Shown here piece after piece: positions 1 through 5,776 of a stretch of 6,894 nucleotides of DNA. The number at the start of each line of letters is the position of its first letter. Positions within the stretch are counted from its first letter, which is position 1. The translations under genes and the position numbers were made by a program. Source of the DNA: CAVPRW01 sp046727435 [NCBI: bacterium] (GTDB lineage Bacteria; Tectomicrobia; Entotheonellia; J063); NCBI GenBank assembly GCA_046727435.1, contig JBKPCR010000034.1, positions 1-6,894 of the forward strand. The letters run 5' to 3'. The notes beneath the pieces were generated by a model. It worked only from the letters and a program-made list of their open reading frames with translations, searched no databases and was not told where the DNA came from.

Positions 1-654
1 CTGGCTCCAGACGATTTTGTTACGCTCAACCAGGGCGCAGCGGACGCCTCCGGGAATGCCGCGGTGATCGCTGCCGGCACCGGCTTGGGCGAGGCAGGGC
101 TCTACTGGGATGGCCAGCAGCATCTCCCGTTCGCAGGCGAGGGAGGCCATGCCAGCTTCGCGCCTAGCGATCCCTTGCAGATCGAGCTACTCCGCTTTCT
201 CAGCCATGAATTCGGGCATGTCAGCTGGGAGCGGGTGCTGTCCGGCCCGGGCTTACATAATATCTATCGCTTTTTACGGGACACCGGCCGCGGTGAGGAG
301 CCAGACTGGCTTTCATACAAGATGCAACAGGATGACCCATCGGCCGTCATCTCACAGGCAGCGCTCGCCGACACCAGTCCACTCTGCCGACAGGCCCTCG
401 ATTTATTCGTGGTACTGTATGGCGCCGAGGCGGGCAACCTGGCGGTGAAGCTCATGGCCACCGCCGGGGTCTATATCGGTGGCGGCATCGCCCCTAAAAT
501 TATCCGCAAACTCACCGACTCGACCTTCATGGCTGCGTTCGTGGACAAGGGGCGCCTCAAGCCGCTGCTACAGCAGATTCCGGTACGTATCATCATGAAT
601 GACAAGGTGGCATTGCAGGGCGCCGCTCGGTTCGCCACATTACGAGAGTCATGA
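1..654 (+). CDS. glk: Glucokinase, C-terminal part (5' end cut by the window)
   Basis: Glucokinase phosphorylates glucose to glucose-6-phosphate with ATP in the cytosol. The frame is open from base 1 and gives 217 residues. Bacterial Glk is usually about 320-340 residues, so roughly the first third, including the N-terminal phosphate-binding DxGGT region, lies outside the window. Visible Glk hallmarks, in order, are the nucleotide-binding AAGTGLGEA (visible residues 24-32), EGGHASFAP (about 47-55), ERVLSGPGLHNIYRFL in the middle, and GVYIGGGIAPKI followed by an FxxAFxDKGR stretch and an IPVRII strand near the end. These match the Glk (hexokinase-like ROK-related) family well. The stop is TGA at 652-654. 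The next gene, rpe, starts 21 bp downstream on the same strand, which suggests one transcript. No damage is visible in the part seen. The protein family is secure; strict glucose specificity is inferred from it. Confidence 0.93.
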   Translation: MAPDDFVTLNQGAADASGNAAVIAAGTGLGEAGLYWDGQQHLPFAGEGGHASFAPSDPLQIELLRFLSHEFGHVSWERVLSGPGLHNIYRFLRDTGRGEEPDWLSYKMQQDDPSAVISQAALADTSPLCRQALDLFVVLYGAEAGNLAVKLMATAGVYIGGGIAPKIIRKLTDSTFMAAFVDKGRLKPLLQQIPVRIIMNDKVALQGAARFATLRES

Positions 655-661
655 AGAAGAC

Positions 662-669
662 GGGGAGGG
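662..669 (+). promoter_or_regulatory. Ribosome binding site of rpe
   Basis: The purine-rich run GGGGAGGG ends six bases before the ATG at 676. It lies in the 21-bp gap after the glk stop. It fixes the rpe start and supports independent translation of rpe within a shared glk-rpe transcript. Confidence 0.7.
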
Positions 670-675
670 CCTTAC

Positions 676-1332
676 ATGATTAAGTTCGCACCGTCGATCC
701 TGGCGGCAGATTTCTGGCGACTCGGTGAACAGGTGAAAGCAGCGGAGGAGGCGGGCGCCAGCCGCTTTCATATCGATGTTATGGATGGGCGGTTCGTTCC
801 GAACCTCAGCCTTGGCATGCCGATCGTAGAGGCGATGCGACGGGGTACTTCCCTACCCTTAGAGATGCACCTGATGATCCAAGAGCCCGAACGCTATGTG
901 GAGGCGTTTATCCAGGCTGGCGCCGACACCGTCATCGTCCATCAAGAAGCCACACCGCATCTGCATCGCACCATCGAATTGATCAAGCACCACGCCAAGA
1001 AAGCCGGGGTAGGGCTCAACCCCTCGACGCCCACCGGAACGATCGAGGACATCCTCGCGGATATTGACCTGCTCTTGGTTATGACGGTCAATCCTGGTTT
1101 CGGCGGGCAACGTTTCATTCATAGCATGCTGCCGAAAATTCAACGGGCATACCACTTATTGCAACAGTGCAACGCGCACTGTGAGCTGGAGGTCGATGGC
1201 GGCGTCGACCTCCAGACCGCCCCACTAGCGGTGAAGGCTGGAGCGGATGTGTTAGTGGCCGGCACCGCCATTTTTGCCGATCGAGAGGGGCCGAAGGGGG
1301 GTCTGTTGCGCCTCATGCAGGCGATTCAGTAA
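676..1332 (+). CDS. rpe: Ribulose-phosphate 3-epimerase
   Basis: This enzyme interconverts D-ribulose 5-phosphate and D-xylulose 5-phosphate in the pentose phosphate or Calvin cycle, in the cytosol. It is a (beta/alpha)8 barrel of 218 residues, the usual family length of about 215-230. Signature motifs are all present: APSILAADF with Ser7; HIDVMDG with His32 and Asp34; MHLMI with His65; GLNPSTP at 113-119; MTVNPGFGGQ at 136-145, the phosphate loop; EVDGGV with Asp174; and VAGTAIF at 194-200. His32, Asp34, His65 and Asp174 are the expected metal ligands, with the two aspartates as the acid/base pair, so it looks fully active. The start is the ATG preceded by GGGGAGGG. It follows glk by 21 bp, probably in one operon. 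The downstream neighbour is convergent, with only 54 bp between the stops. Two strong inverted repeats lie inside its 3' third (1164-1215). Confidence 0.97.
   Translation: MIKFAPSILAADFWRLGEQVKAAEEAGASRFHIDVMDGRFVPNLSLGMPIVEAMRRGTSLPLEMHLMIQEPERYVEAFIQAGADTVIVHQEATPHLHRTIELIKHHAKKAGVGLNPSTPTGTIEDILADIDLLLVMTVNPGFGGQRFIHSMLPKIQRAYHLLQQCNAHCELEVDGGVDLQTAPLAVKAGADVLVAGTAIFADREGPKGGLLRLMQAIQ
1164..1215 (+). repeat. Two tandem perfect inverted repeats inside rpe
   Basis: The first is ACAGTGC (1164-1170) and GCACTGT (1176-1182), a 7-bp stem with a 5-base loop. The second is CTGGAGGTCGA (1186-1196) and TCGACCTCCAG (1205-1215), an 11-bp stem with an 8-base loop. Only three bases separate them. The second encodes the conserved LEVDGGVDLQ stretch. 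The repeated Val-Asp codons (GTCGA/GTCGAC) make part of the symmetry an automatic result of the protein sequence. There is no T-run after either stem, so this is not an ordinary intrinsic terminator. Function is unknown and possibly none. Confidence 0.6.
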
Positions 1333-1386
1333 ATCAAGGGCCCACCTTCGACCACTAGACGCTTGGCACACCGCTTCGTCACCGCA
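1333..1386. other. Short convergent intergenic gap
   Basis: This 54-bp gap lies between the ends of rpe (plus strand) and the DUF2278 gene (minus strand). I looked for a bidirectional terminator and see only weak base pairing and no T-tract. Termination here is either factor-dependent or uses structures inside the genes. Confidence 0.5.
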
Positions 1387-2487
1387 TCACGTGGTGAATC
1401 GAATGTACCGGTCTTCTTGGTCAGCATCCTCTTTCGAGTAGCTGACGGCATGCACCTGTTTGCCCATAGGGTCCTTTAAGGTGATCGTCCCACCCTTATT
1501 GCCGAGCTGCGCCCCATTTCCCGACAATACCACGCGGCGAGATTCACCAGCCGATAACAGCACGCCACGCAGGACGTCGGCCTTGTTGTTCTTGTCAACA
1601 ATGCTCCAGCCGGTCAGGTCTACCGACGCTACCGTCGTGTTCCCGATCACGACGACCTCTTGACCAGGCTCGTCACCATCAGGGTTGACAAGAGCTCTTT
1701 CAATGTACACGGTCGGATGGGTGACAAGCGTTGGCCCGTCGTCGTCCGTCCCGAGAGAACCACCCGCCCGGATCGGCTGGGCACCCGGTAAGCGGTGCCC
1801 AGTGGCGTCGTCCGTTGGCAGCCACTGCGTGGCAAACCTGAGAAAGAGTCCGACGTATCGTGCTCCGAATTTCAGAATCAACCCTCCGTCCTGGAGCACG
1901 CCATTATCCTTCGCAAATGGACCAGGGTTTGGGTTGCCCTGGTTCATATGGATGTCGTGAACTCCCTGGACGGTGCGAAACTCGCGATCGATCGGCCGTG
2001 GGTTAGGTTGTTGGCCAGGCTCCGGGAATTTGGCTCCGAATGCGAACAGCTCGCCCCCCTGATCTCGCAGTTGCTTCAAGTAGGTGAGCAATACGTCTTG
2101 CAGATCATCGTCGGCGCCGGGGCCAGTATGCGGGATGGCCACTCCGTTCGGCCAGTCGAACAATGGCGCCCGGAAGTAGTCCAGGGCAGAGGCAGCCGAA
2201 CGTGCGGCAGGTGGCAGTGGCGTGAACCCAGCCGCGATTTGTGGCAATGCGGCAATGATGGGGTTGTTCTGAAACGGGTCCACCCGATGAAAGATCAGGC
2301 GCGACTGGTCCGCCGACAAGACATTGACAGGCACGCGCCACGCCCGGTCATGACCATCGACCACCCGAATCTGCAGGTGCGGCATACTCAGATCATCTTC
2401 ACGCTTGAAGACATCGACACGACCTCGCAACACTCCATAATCCAGCACGATTTTTCCCCTCCCGGCTCGATGCAGCCGTTGCATCAT
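1387..2487 (-). CDS. DUF2278 (YukJ-type) protein with C-terminal lamin-tail domain
   Basis: Function is unknown; this is a two-domain protein of 366 residues from the start chosen. Residues about 14-235 match the DUF2278 family: DYGVLRGRV at the front, VPVNV, a GFTPL stretch, LDYFRAPLF, then the strongly conserved GVHDIHMNQGN (175-185), DNGVLQDGGL (194-203) and the ending WLPTDDATGH. Residues about 260-360 form a beta-rich domain (IERALVNPDGDE, VDLTGWSIVD, LSAGESRRVVLSG, GGTITLKDPMG) typical of bacterial lamin-tail (LTD) domains. LTDs are known as add-ons to other enzymes or surface proteins. There is no signal peptide or membrane segment. I chose the ATG at 2487 because GGTGAGG lies five bases upstream and the domain begins soon after. 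The frame stays open to a GTG at 2592 (401 residues), which would overlap the upstream CYTH-like gene by four bases (GTGA). An ATG at 2565 is also possible. The extra 35 residues resemble no domain I recognise. Confidence 0.85.
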   Translation of the reverse strand: MMQRLHRAGRGKIVLDYGVLRGRVDVFKREDDLSMPHLQIRVVDGHDRAWRVPVNVLSADQSRLIFHRVDPFQNNPIIAALPQIAAGFTPLPPAARSAASALDYFRAPLFDWPNGVAIPHTGPGADDDLQDVLLTYLKQLRDQGGELFAFGAKFPEPGQQPNPRPIDREFRTVQGVHDIHMNQGNPNPGPFAKDNGVLQDGGLILKFGARYVGLFLRFATQWLPTDDATGHRLPGAQPIRAGGSLGTDDDGPTLVTHPTVYIERALVNPDGDEPGQEVVVIGNTTVASVDLTGWSIVDKNNKADVLRGVLLSAGESRRVVLSGNGAQLGNKGGTITLKDPMGKQVHAVSYSKEDADQEDRYIRFTT

Positions 2488-2492
2488 GCCAA

Positions 2493-2499
2493 CCTCACC
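2493..2499 (-). promoter_or_regulatory. Ribosome binding site that favours the internal ATG of the DUF2278 gene
   Basis: Read on the minus strand, GGTGAGG is followed by five bases and the tandem ATG ATG codons (2487-2482). This is a better ribosome site than the GGGGG that sits only three bases before the GTG at 2592. It is the main reason for preferring the shorter protein. The choice is not settled. Confidence 0.45.
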
Positions 2500-2588
2500 G
2501 ATTGCGCCAGCACTTGAAGGGCCGCCATCCGCCCTCTTGGCTCTGGAGGCTCCCGCGTCAGCCATCAATCTGTCGCAACACCACGGCC

Positions 2589-3416
2589 TCACATGCCCCC
2601 ATACATGTATTGCGTTTTGGTAATGGCTTCCGGTCGAGTCCAGTCCAGGTACTGCATACCCTCGAAGAAACGCTTGGCACCGGATGCCACGTCTGCAGAG
2701 AAGGCTTCCTTCTGAGCCTCATAGCGAAAAGACAGTTCGGCCGTGAGGACGCGGCCATTCTTGCCCTTTGACCAGAGGATCAATGCCACGTCCGCCGGAG
2801 TTGGAGAGGAGCGACCACCTCCATTGGGGAAGTGGACTTTCGGCCCAGTGAACACCTGTTCAAAGACATTCAGGCCACGAACCGGCGCCAGCGCTGTCTC
2901 AGGCGCGCATGTTAAGTTGTCGCACTGGAGAGCAAGAAGCCCAGGAAATAGCCTGGCTGCCGTCGATAGCAGTGTGGGGTAGTTCCCTCCGGCCAGTTTG
3001 TGGTGAGCGTCTAAGCTGACGGTGGTCGAGTGCGAGAAACGACTGATAAACGGCACACCGATGTCCTCCTCGAATTTCGACTTGGATTCCAGTCGCGGCT
3101 CTGAGCGTAGATCCATCCCCGCAGCGATGTAACGGTCTGCCGTGCGGCACTTCAGTGTGTATTCAGTCATGCCACTTTTGCGCTTCACGCGTCGACGTAG
3201 CAGTAGCCCGCTTTGACGCACCGTGAAATCCGGCGTATCGAGGAAAAGTATGGTGCGTTCCTTAGGATCCTCGGCATCAAACTTCCCGGCGAACCCCAGG
3301 CCGAGTGCCCGCGCCAAGTCGCCGGTTTCATCATGGATAGTGGACAGGGCGGCCTCTAGATCGACGCACAACGAGCTGTCAACGATGACCTTATACTCGC
3401 GGGACTTCACATGCAT
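2589..3416 (-). CDS. CYTH-like (triphosphate tunnel fold) protein
   Basis: This is a 275-residue soluble protein resembling CYTH/triphosphate-tunnel proteins (class IV adenylate cyclase, thiamine-triphosphatase, inorganic triphosphatase). These bind polyphosphate-bearing ligands inside a beta barrel lined with charged residues. Visible features are an N-terminal strand REYKVIV (6-12); the CYTH-typical FLDTPDFTVRQSGLLLRRRVK (58-78), split here as FLDTPDFTVRQ and SGLLLRRRVK; EYTLKCR (85-91); KFEEDI (114-119); and a late acidic strand AELSFRYE (226-233). The usual N-terminal ExExK motif reads S5-R-E7-Y-K9, so the first Glu appears missing. The ligand and activity are therefore uncertain, and the assignment rests on pattern recognition only. 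The start ATG has AGAGGGT seven bases upstream. The DUF2278 gene follows on the same strand, either overlapping by GTGA or 101 bp later, so the two are probably co-transcribed from the divergent region upstream. No signal peptide or membrane segment is seen. Confidence 0.7.
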   Translation of the reverse strand: MHVKSREYKVIVDSSLCVDLEAALSTIHDETGDLARALGLGFAGKFDAEDPKERTILFLDTPDFTVRQSGLLLRRRVKRKSGMTEYTLKCRTADRYIAAGMDLRSEPRLESKSKFEEDIGVPFISRFSHSTTVSLDAHHKLAGGNYPTLLSTAARLFPGLLALQCDNLTCAPETALAPVRGLNVFEQVFTGPKVHFPNGGGRSSPTPADVALILWSKGKNGRVLTAELSFRYEAQKEAFSADVASGAKRFFEGMQYLDWTRPEAITKTQYMYGGM

Positions 3417-3583
3417 AGCGCTGACCCTCTGGGCTGTGTGTGATGGCTTTAACAGTATGGCCTCGCGGTCATGATCACGACAGCCGCCAGATGCGTTCAG
3501 AGCAACTCGACGTGTCTCCTAGGTGGAGCTCACAGCAAGTGCCATGCCCCTGGAGATAACATAGGATAAGACACCGCAATAGT

Positions 3584-3603
3584 ATGATAAATTCGATTAT
3601 CAT
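3584..3603. promoter_or_regulatory. AT-rich 20-bp dyad, possible operator
   Basis: ATGATAA (3584-3590) and TTATCAT (3597-3603) form a perfect 7-bp inverted repeat around a 6-base centre. It overlaps possible -10 boxes on both strands in the middle of a divergent intergenic region, which is a typical place for a repressor operator. The half-sites resemble those of Fur boxes (TGATAA/TTATCA), but the centre is about three bases too wide for the classic 7-1-7 arrangement. Operator function is an inference. Confidence 0.3.
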
Positions 3604-3641
3604 CGGAGCTCAGACCAGGCGCGACTGTGTAGGATTACGCA

Positions 3642-3657
3642 GCTGGGATACCCCAGC
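3642..3657. repeat. Short GC-rich hairpin
   Basis: GCTGGG and CCCAGC form a perfect 6-bp stem around the tetraloop ATAC, between the dyad and the NADH dehydrogenase gene. No T-run follows on either strand, so it is not a standard terminator. It would lie in the 5' leader of the dehydrogenase mRNA if transcription begins upstream of it. Confidence 0.35.
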
Positions 3658-3880
3658 CATCGGGAACGTCCGCAAGGGCTCGAAGGGTCTAGAGAAATCG
3701 ACCATGGTTAGATTTGCATAGCCTGGTTAACGATATACAGCGGGAACCTTTGGAGGCATCGCAGTGTTATATGGAATGTCACGATGCATAGCTCATCCCA
3801 TAGTAATGATCGTGGTCAGCCAATAGCCATCCGCCTCATACCATGGCAAATAGTTGTGCAAGGCCATTGAGCCATAAGCT

Positions 3881-3886
3881 GGGAGG
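3881..3886 (+). promoter_or_regulatory. Ribosome binding site fixing the NADH dehydrogenase start
   Basis: GGGAGG lies five bases before the ATG at 3892. The upstream in-frame GTG at 3886 overlaps this site and so cannot be the start, which makes the protein 452 residues. Confidence 0.7.
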
Positions 3887-3891
3887 TGCCC

Positions 3892-5250
3892 ATGGAAATC
3901 GAACGACGCAAACGCATCATCATTCTGGGGGGTGGATTCGGCGGTCTATATGCCGCGTTGCGCCTGGAAAAAACGCTGGCGCGCGATCCGGAGGTGGAAA
4001 TTCTCCTGGTCAATCGCGAAAACTTTTTCCTCTTCACACCGATGCTCCACGAAGTCGCTGCCAGCGACCTCGACCTCACACATATCGTCAACCCTGTCCG
4101 CAAGCTGCTGAAGCGTGTACAGTTCTTCGACGGCGATGTGGACGACATCGATCTCCCTGCGCGCAAAGTGGTCGTTTCACACGGCGCCGCACACCACTCA
4201 CATGAGCTGGAATACGACCATCTGGTTATTGCGCTGGGTTCGATTACCAACTTTTTTAACCTGCCAGGGCTTCAAGAGCGGGCGTTGACCATGAAGGCCC
4301 TTGGTGACGCGATTTACCTGCGCAATAAGCTGATCTCACACCTCGAAGAGGCTGACTTCGAATGTTGCGCCCTCGAACGGCAGGAATTGCTGACCTTCGT
4401 GGTCGCTGGCGGCGGGTTCGCGGGAGTAGAAACCATCGCTTCCCTCAACGATTTCGTGCGCGAGGCGCTCAGATTCTATCCGAATCTGCGCGAGGAGATG
4501 CTGCGCGTGGTGCTGGTACATCCTGGTCCAGTAATCTTACCGGAGCTGGGGGAGAAACTCGGTGCCTACGCTCAGACGAAATTGGCTGCACGCAAGGTGG
4601 AAATTAGGATCAATACAAGAGTCACGGGAATTTCGGAGGGCAGGGTCGAGTTAAGTGATGGCAGCGTGATCCCCACCAAGACGCTGGTCTGGACCGCCGG
4701 AACCTCGCCGAATCCGCTGCTGGAGAAGCTGCCATGTCCGAAGGAGCGCGGCCGGTTGTTGGTCAATGAATTCCTTGAAGTGCCTGAGTGGCCTGGCGTG
4801 TGGGCGCTGGGAGATTGCGCCTTGGTGCCAGATCGACAGAGCGGCAAGTTCTGTCCCCCGACCGCGCAACATGCCCTGCGCGAGGGCAAAGTTCTGGCGG
4901 AGAATCTCATGGCGACGATCCGTGGCGGTCGGAAGAAGCCGTTCGTGTTCACCACAATCGGACAATTAGCGACTATAGGCCGGCGAACCGGGGTGGCGAA
5001 CATCATGGGGGTCAATTTTTCTGGCTTTCTGGCCTGGTGGCTGTGGCGGACGATTTATCTCAGCAAATTGCCGCGCTTCGAGAAGAAGGTGCGTGTGGCC
5101 CTAGATTGGACCTTGGACCTCCTCTTCTCCAAGGATCTCGTACAGTTCGTCACCCTCCGAGCACCAACGATGTCGCGGCCAGAACATGGCAGTCGCCCTG
5201 CCGATCGCACCCGTGCCAACAGCATCGAGAGCGAGGTTGTCGCCAAATAG
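3892..5250 (+). CDS. ndh: Type II NADH dehydrogenase (NAD(P)/FAD-dependent oxidoreductase)
   Basis: NDH-2 is a single-subunit flavoenzyme on the inner face of the membrane. It passes electrons from NADH to quinone without pumping protons. The 452-residue protein has the two-dinucleotide layout of the family: an FAD-binding GGGFGG at 13-18 followed by YAALRLE; a second GGGFAG at 173-178 followed by VET for NADH; the AxGD motif in VWALGDCALVP (FAD); and PPTAQHA at 322-328, the quinone-site AQ motif. Near the end FLAWWLWRTIYLSKLP (379-394) is the aromatic, partly hydrophobic segment found in NDH-2, followed by the amphipathic membrane-anchoring part and a polar tail of about 30 residues. Length is within or slightly above the usual 400-450. 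The gene stands alone, divergent from the CYTH-like gene. It could also be annotated simply as an FAD-dependent oxidoreductase or sulfide-quinone-type relative, but no SQR-type redox cysteine pair stands out. Confidence 0.92.
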   Translation: MEIERRKRIIILGGGFGGLYAALRLEKTLARDPEVEILLVNRENFFLFTPMLHEVAASDLDLTHIVNPVRKLLKRVQFFDGDVDDIDLPARKVVVSHGAAHHSHELEYDHLVIALGSITNFFNLPGLQERALTMKALGDAIYLRNKLISHLEEADFECCALERQELLTFVVAGGGFAGVETIASLNDFVREALRFYPNLREEMLRVVLVHPGPVILPELGEKLGAYAQTKLAARKVEIRINTRVTGISEGRVELSDGSVIPTKTLVWTAGTSPNPLLEKLPCPKERGRLLVNEFLEVPEWPGVWALGDCALVPDRQSGKFCPPTAQHALREGKVLAENLMATIRGGRKKPFVFTTIGQLATIGRRTGVANIMGVNFSGFLAWWLWRTIYLSKLPRFEKKVRVALDWTLDLLFSKDLVQFVTLRAPTMSRPEHGSRPADRTRANSIESEVVAK

Positions 5251-5299
5251 ACAGCAGGGTTACGCCGACACCAAGGGCCACATCGGTCCGTCGAATGAT

Positions 5300-5593
5300 C
5301 AGATACCCGCGTGCGGATCGATGGACGCTCACGCGGGCGTGTGCTCAACCGCAGGAGCCCAGCAGTCTTGAAGCGGCGCTGCCAGTGATCGACGACGTGG
5401 GGATCAATCGCCAGCAGTCTGGCGACTCGCCGGGGGCGAAAGCCGACCTCGAGCGGTTCAATGATGGGCGAAGGGACTGCTCGCCTTTGAGAATCGGGCG
5501 AATGGCCTCATAACGGGCTAAGGCTTCAGGAGACACTACGGTGTCACGGACGAAGAGGGGGAGTTGCAGCGCACGGGCCGAGTCGCGAGGCAT
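5300..5593 (-). pseudogene. Frameshifted, truncated transposase/integrase-type HTH protein
   Basis: The minus-strand gene begins at ATG 5593 with a good ribosome site, AGAGGAAG, five bases upstream (5606-5599). The first frame reads LPLFVRDTVV and then ALARYEAIRPILKGEQSL, which looks like the N-terminus of IS630- or Mu-type transposases and related HTH proteins. After about residue 45 this frame loses sense and runs on only to a stop near 5345. In a neighbouring frame the sequence resumes as RRVARLLAIDPHVVDHWQRRF followed by KTAGLLRLSTRPRERPS. That is a typical helix-turn-helix plus the 'Gl..L..rpR' linker of the same families. One indel around 5461-5470 would restore continuity. Beyond about 5300 no catalytic DDE domain follows, and the frame runs into the antisense of ndh. 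It is therefore a broken leftover. The exact family is not certain; a short intact DNA-binding protein of 82 residues is the alternative. Confidence 0.5.
5306..5337. repeat. Inverted repeat downstream of the NADH dehydrogenase gene
   Basis: CCCGCGTG (5306-5313) and CACGCGGG (5330-5337) form an 8-bp perfect stem around 16 bases, 56 bp past the ndh stop. There is no T-run, so it is not a canonical intrinsic terminator, although it could slow the polymerase or protect the mRNA end. It lies at the decayed edge of the HTH pseudogene. Confidence 0.35.
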
Positions 5594-5776
5594 CGATTCT
5601 TCCTCTACCAGCAGCGATCCATCCAGGGAATTTCTGAATACCCTATGGGCTGATCCGTCAGAGGGCTGCTCTCTCGAATTTTTGCAACATTAAACGTCCA
5701 AATCCATGGAGCAGATGCGCACACACACCAGGCCTTCACACTCAAGATAGAGTTTTCGGTCGGTTCTGAACTTCTC
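5594..5776. other. Intergenic stretch between the HTH remnant and the DinB-like gene
   Basis: These 183 bp contain the ribosome site of the HTH remnant at their left end and otherwise nothing I can name. Read on the minus strand there are AT-rich patches (around 5680-5695), but no paired -35/-10 and no hairpin followed by a T-run that would end the DinB-like gene. Confidence 0.4.

Larger units (their letters stand above)
3417..3885. other. Divergent intergenic region between the CYTH-like and NADH dehydrogenase genes
   Basis: This 469-bp stretch has no convincing gene on either strand and is visibly more AT-rich than its neighbours. It should hold the promoters for both divergent genes. I found only partial matches to -10 boxes (TATGAT at 3583-3588 and TATATG with an upstream TG at 3765-3773, plus strand; GATAAT at 3601-3596, minus strand). 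None has a good -35 at the right spacing, so I call no promoter. It contains a 20-bp dyad (3584-3603) and a GC-rich hairpin (3642-3657). Confidence 0.55.

Noticed and set aside
1795-2517. A 240-codon open frame on the plus strand opposite the DUF2278 gene
   Set aside because: It is antisense to a gene with clear family motifs, has no recognisable domain and no convincing ribosome site.
3584-3603. Calling the intergenic dyad a Fur box
   Set aside because: The half-sites resemble Fur half-sites, but the central spacing is about three bases too wide and no iron-related gene lies next to it.
2296-3627. A 12-bp direct repeat (CAGGCGCGACTG at 2296-2307 and 3616-3627)
   Set aside because: A match of this length is expected about once by chance in a window this size, and nothing else links the two sites.
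3714-3739. A possible promoter TTGCAT ... TATACA ahead of ndh
   Set aside because: The spacer is only 14 bases, too short for a normal sigma-70 promoter.
3816-4250. A 144-codon minus-strand frame opposite the start of ndh
   Set aside because: Its product is low-complexity and Ser/Arg-rich, and it is antisense to the conserved FAD-binding region of ndh.
4788-5513. A 241-codon open frame on the plus strand, mostly inside ndh
   Set aside because: It overlaps the well-supported NADH dehydrogenase in another frame. Its product is rich in Arg, Ser and Pro without domain pattern, as expected of an out-of-frame shadow in GC-rich DNA.
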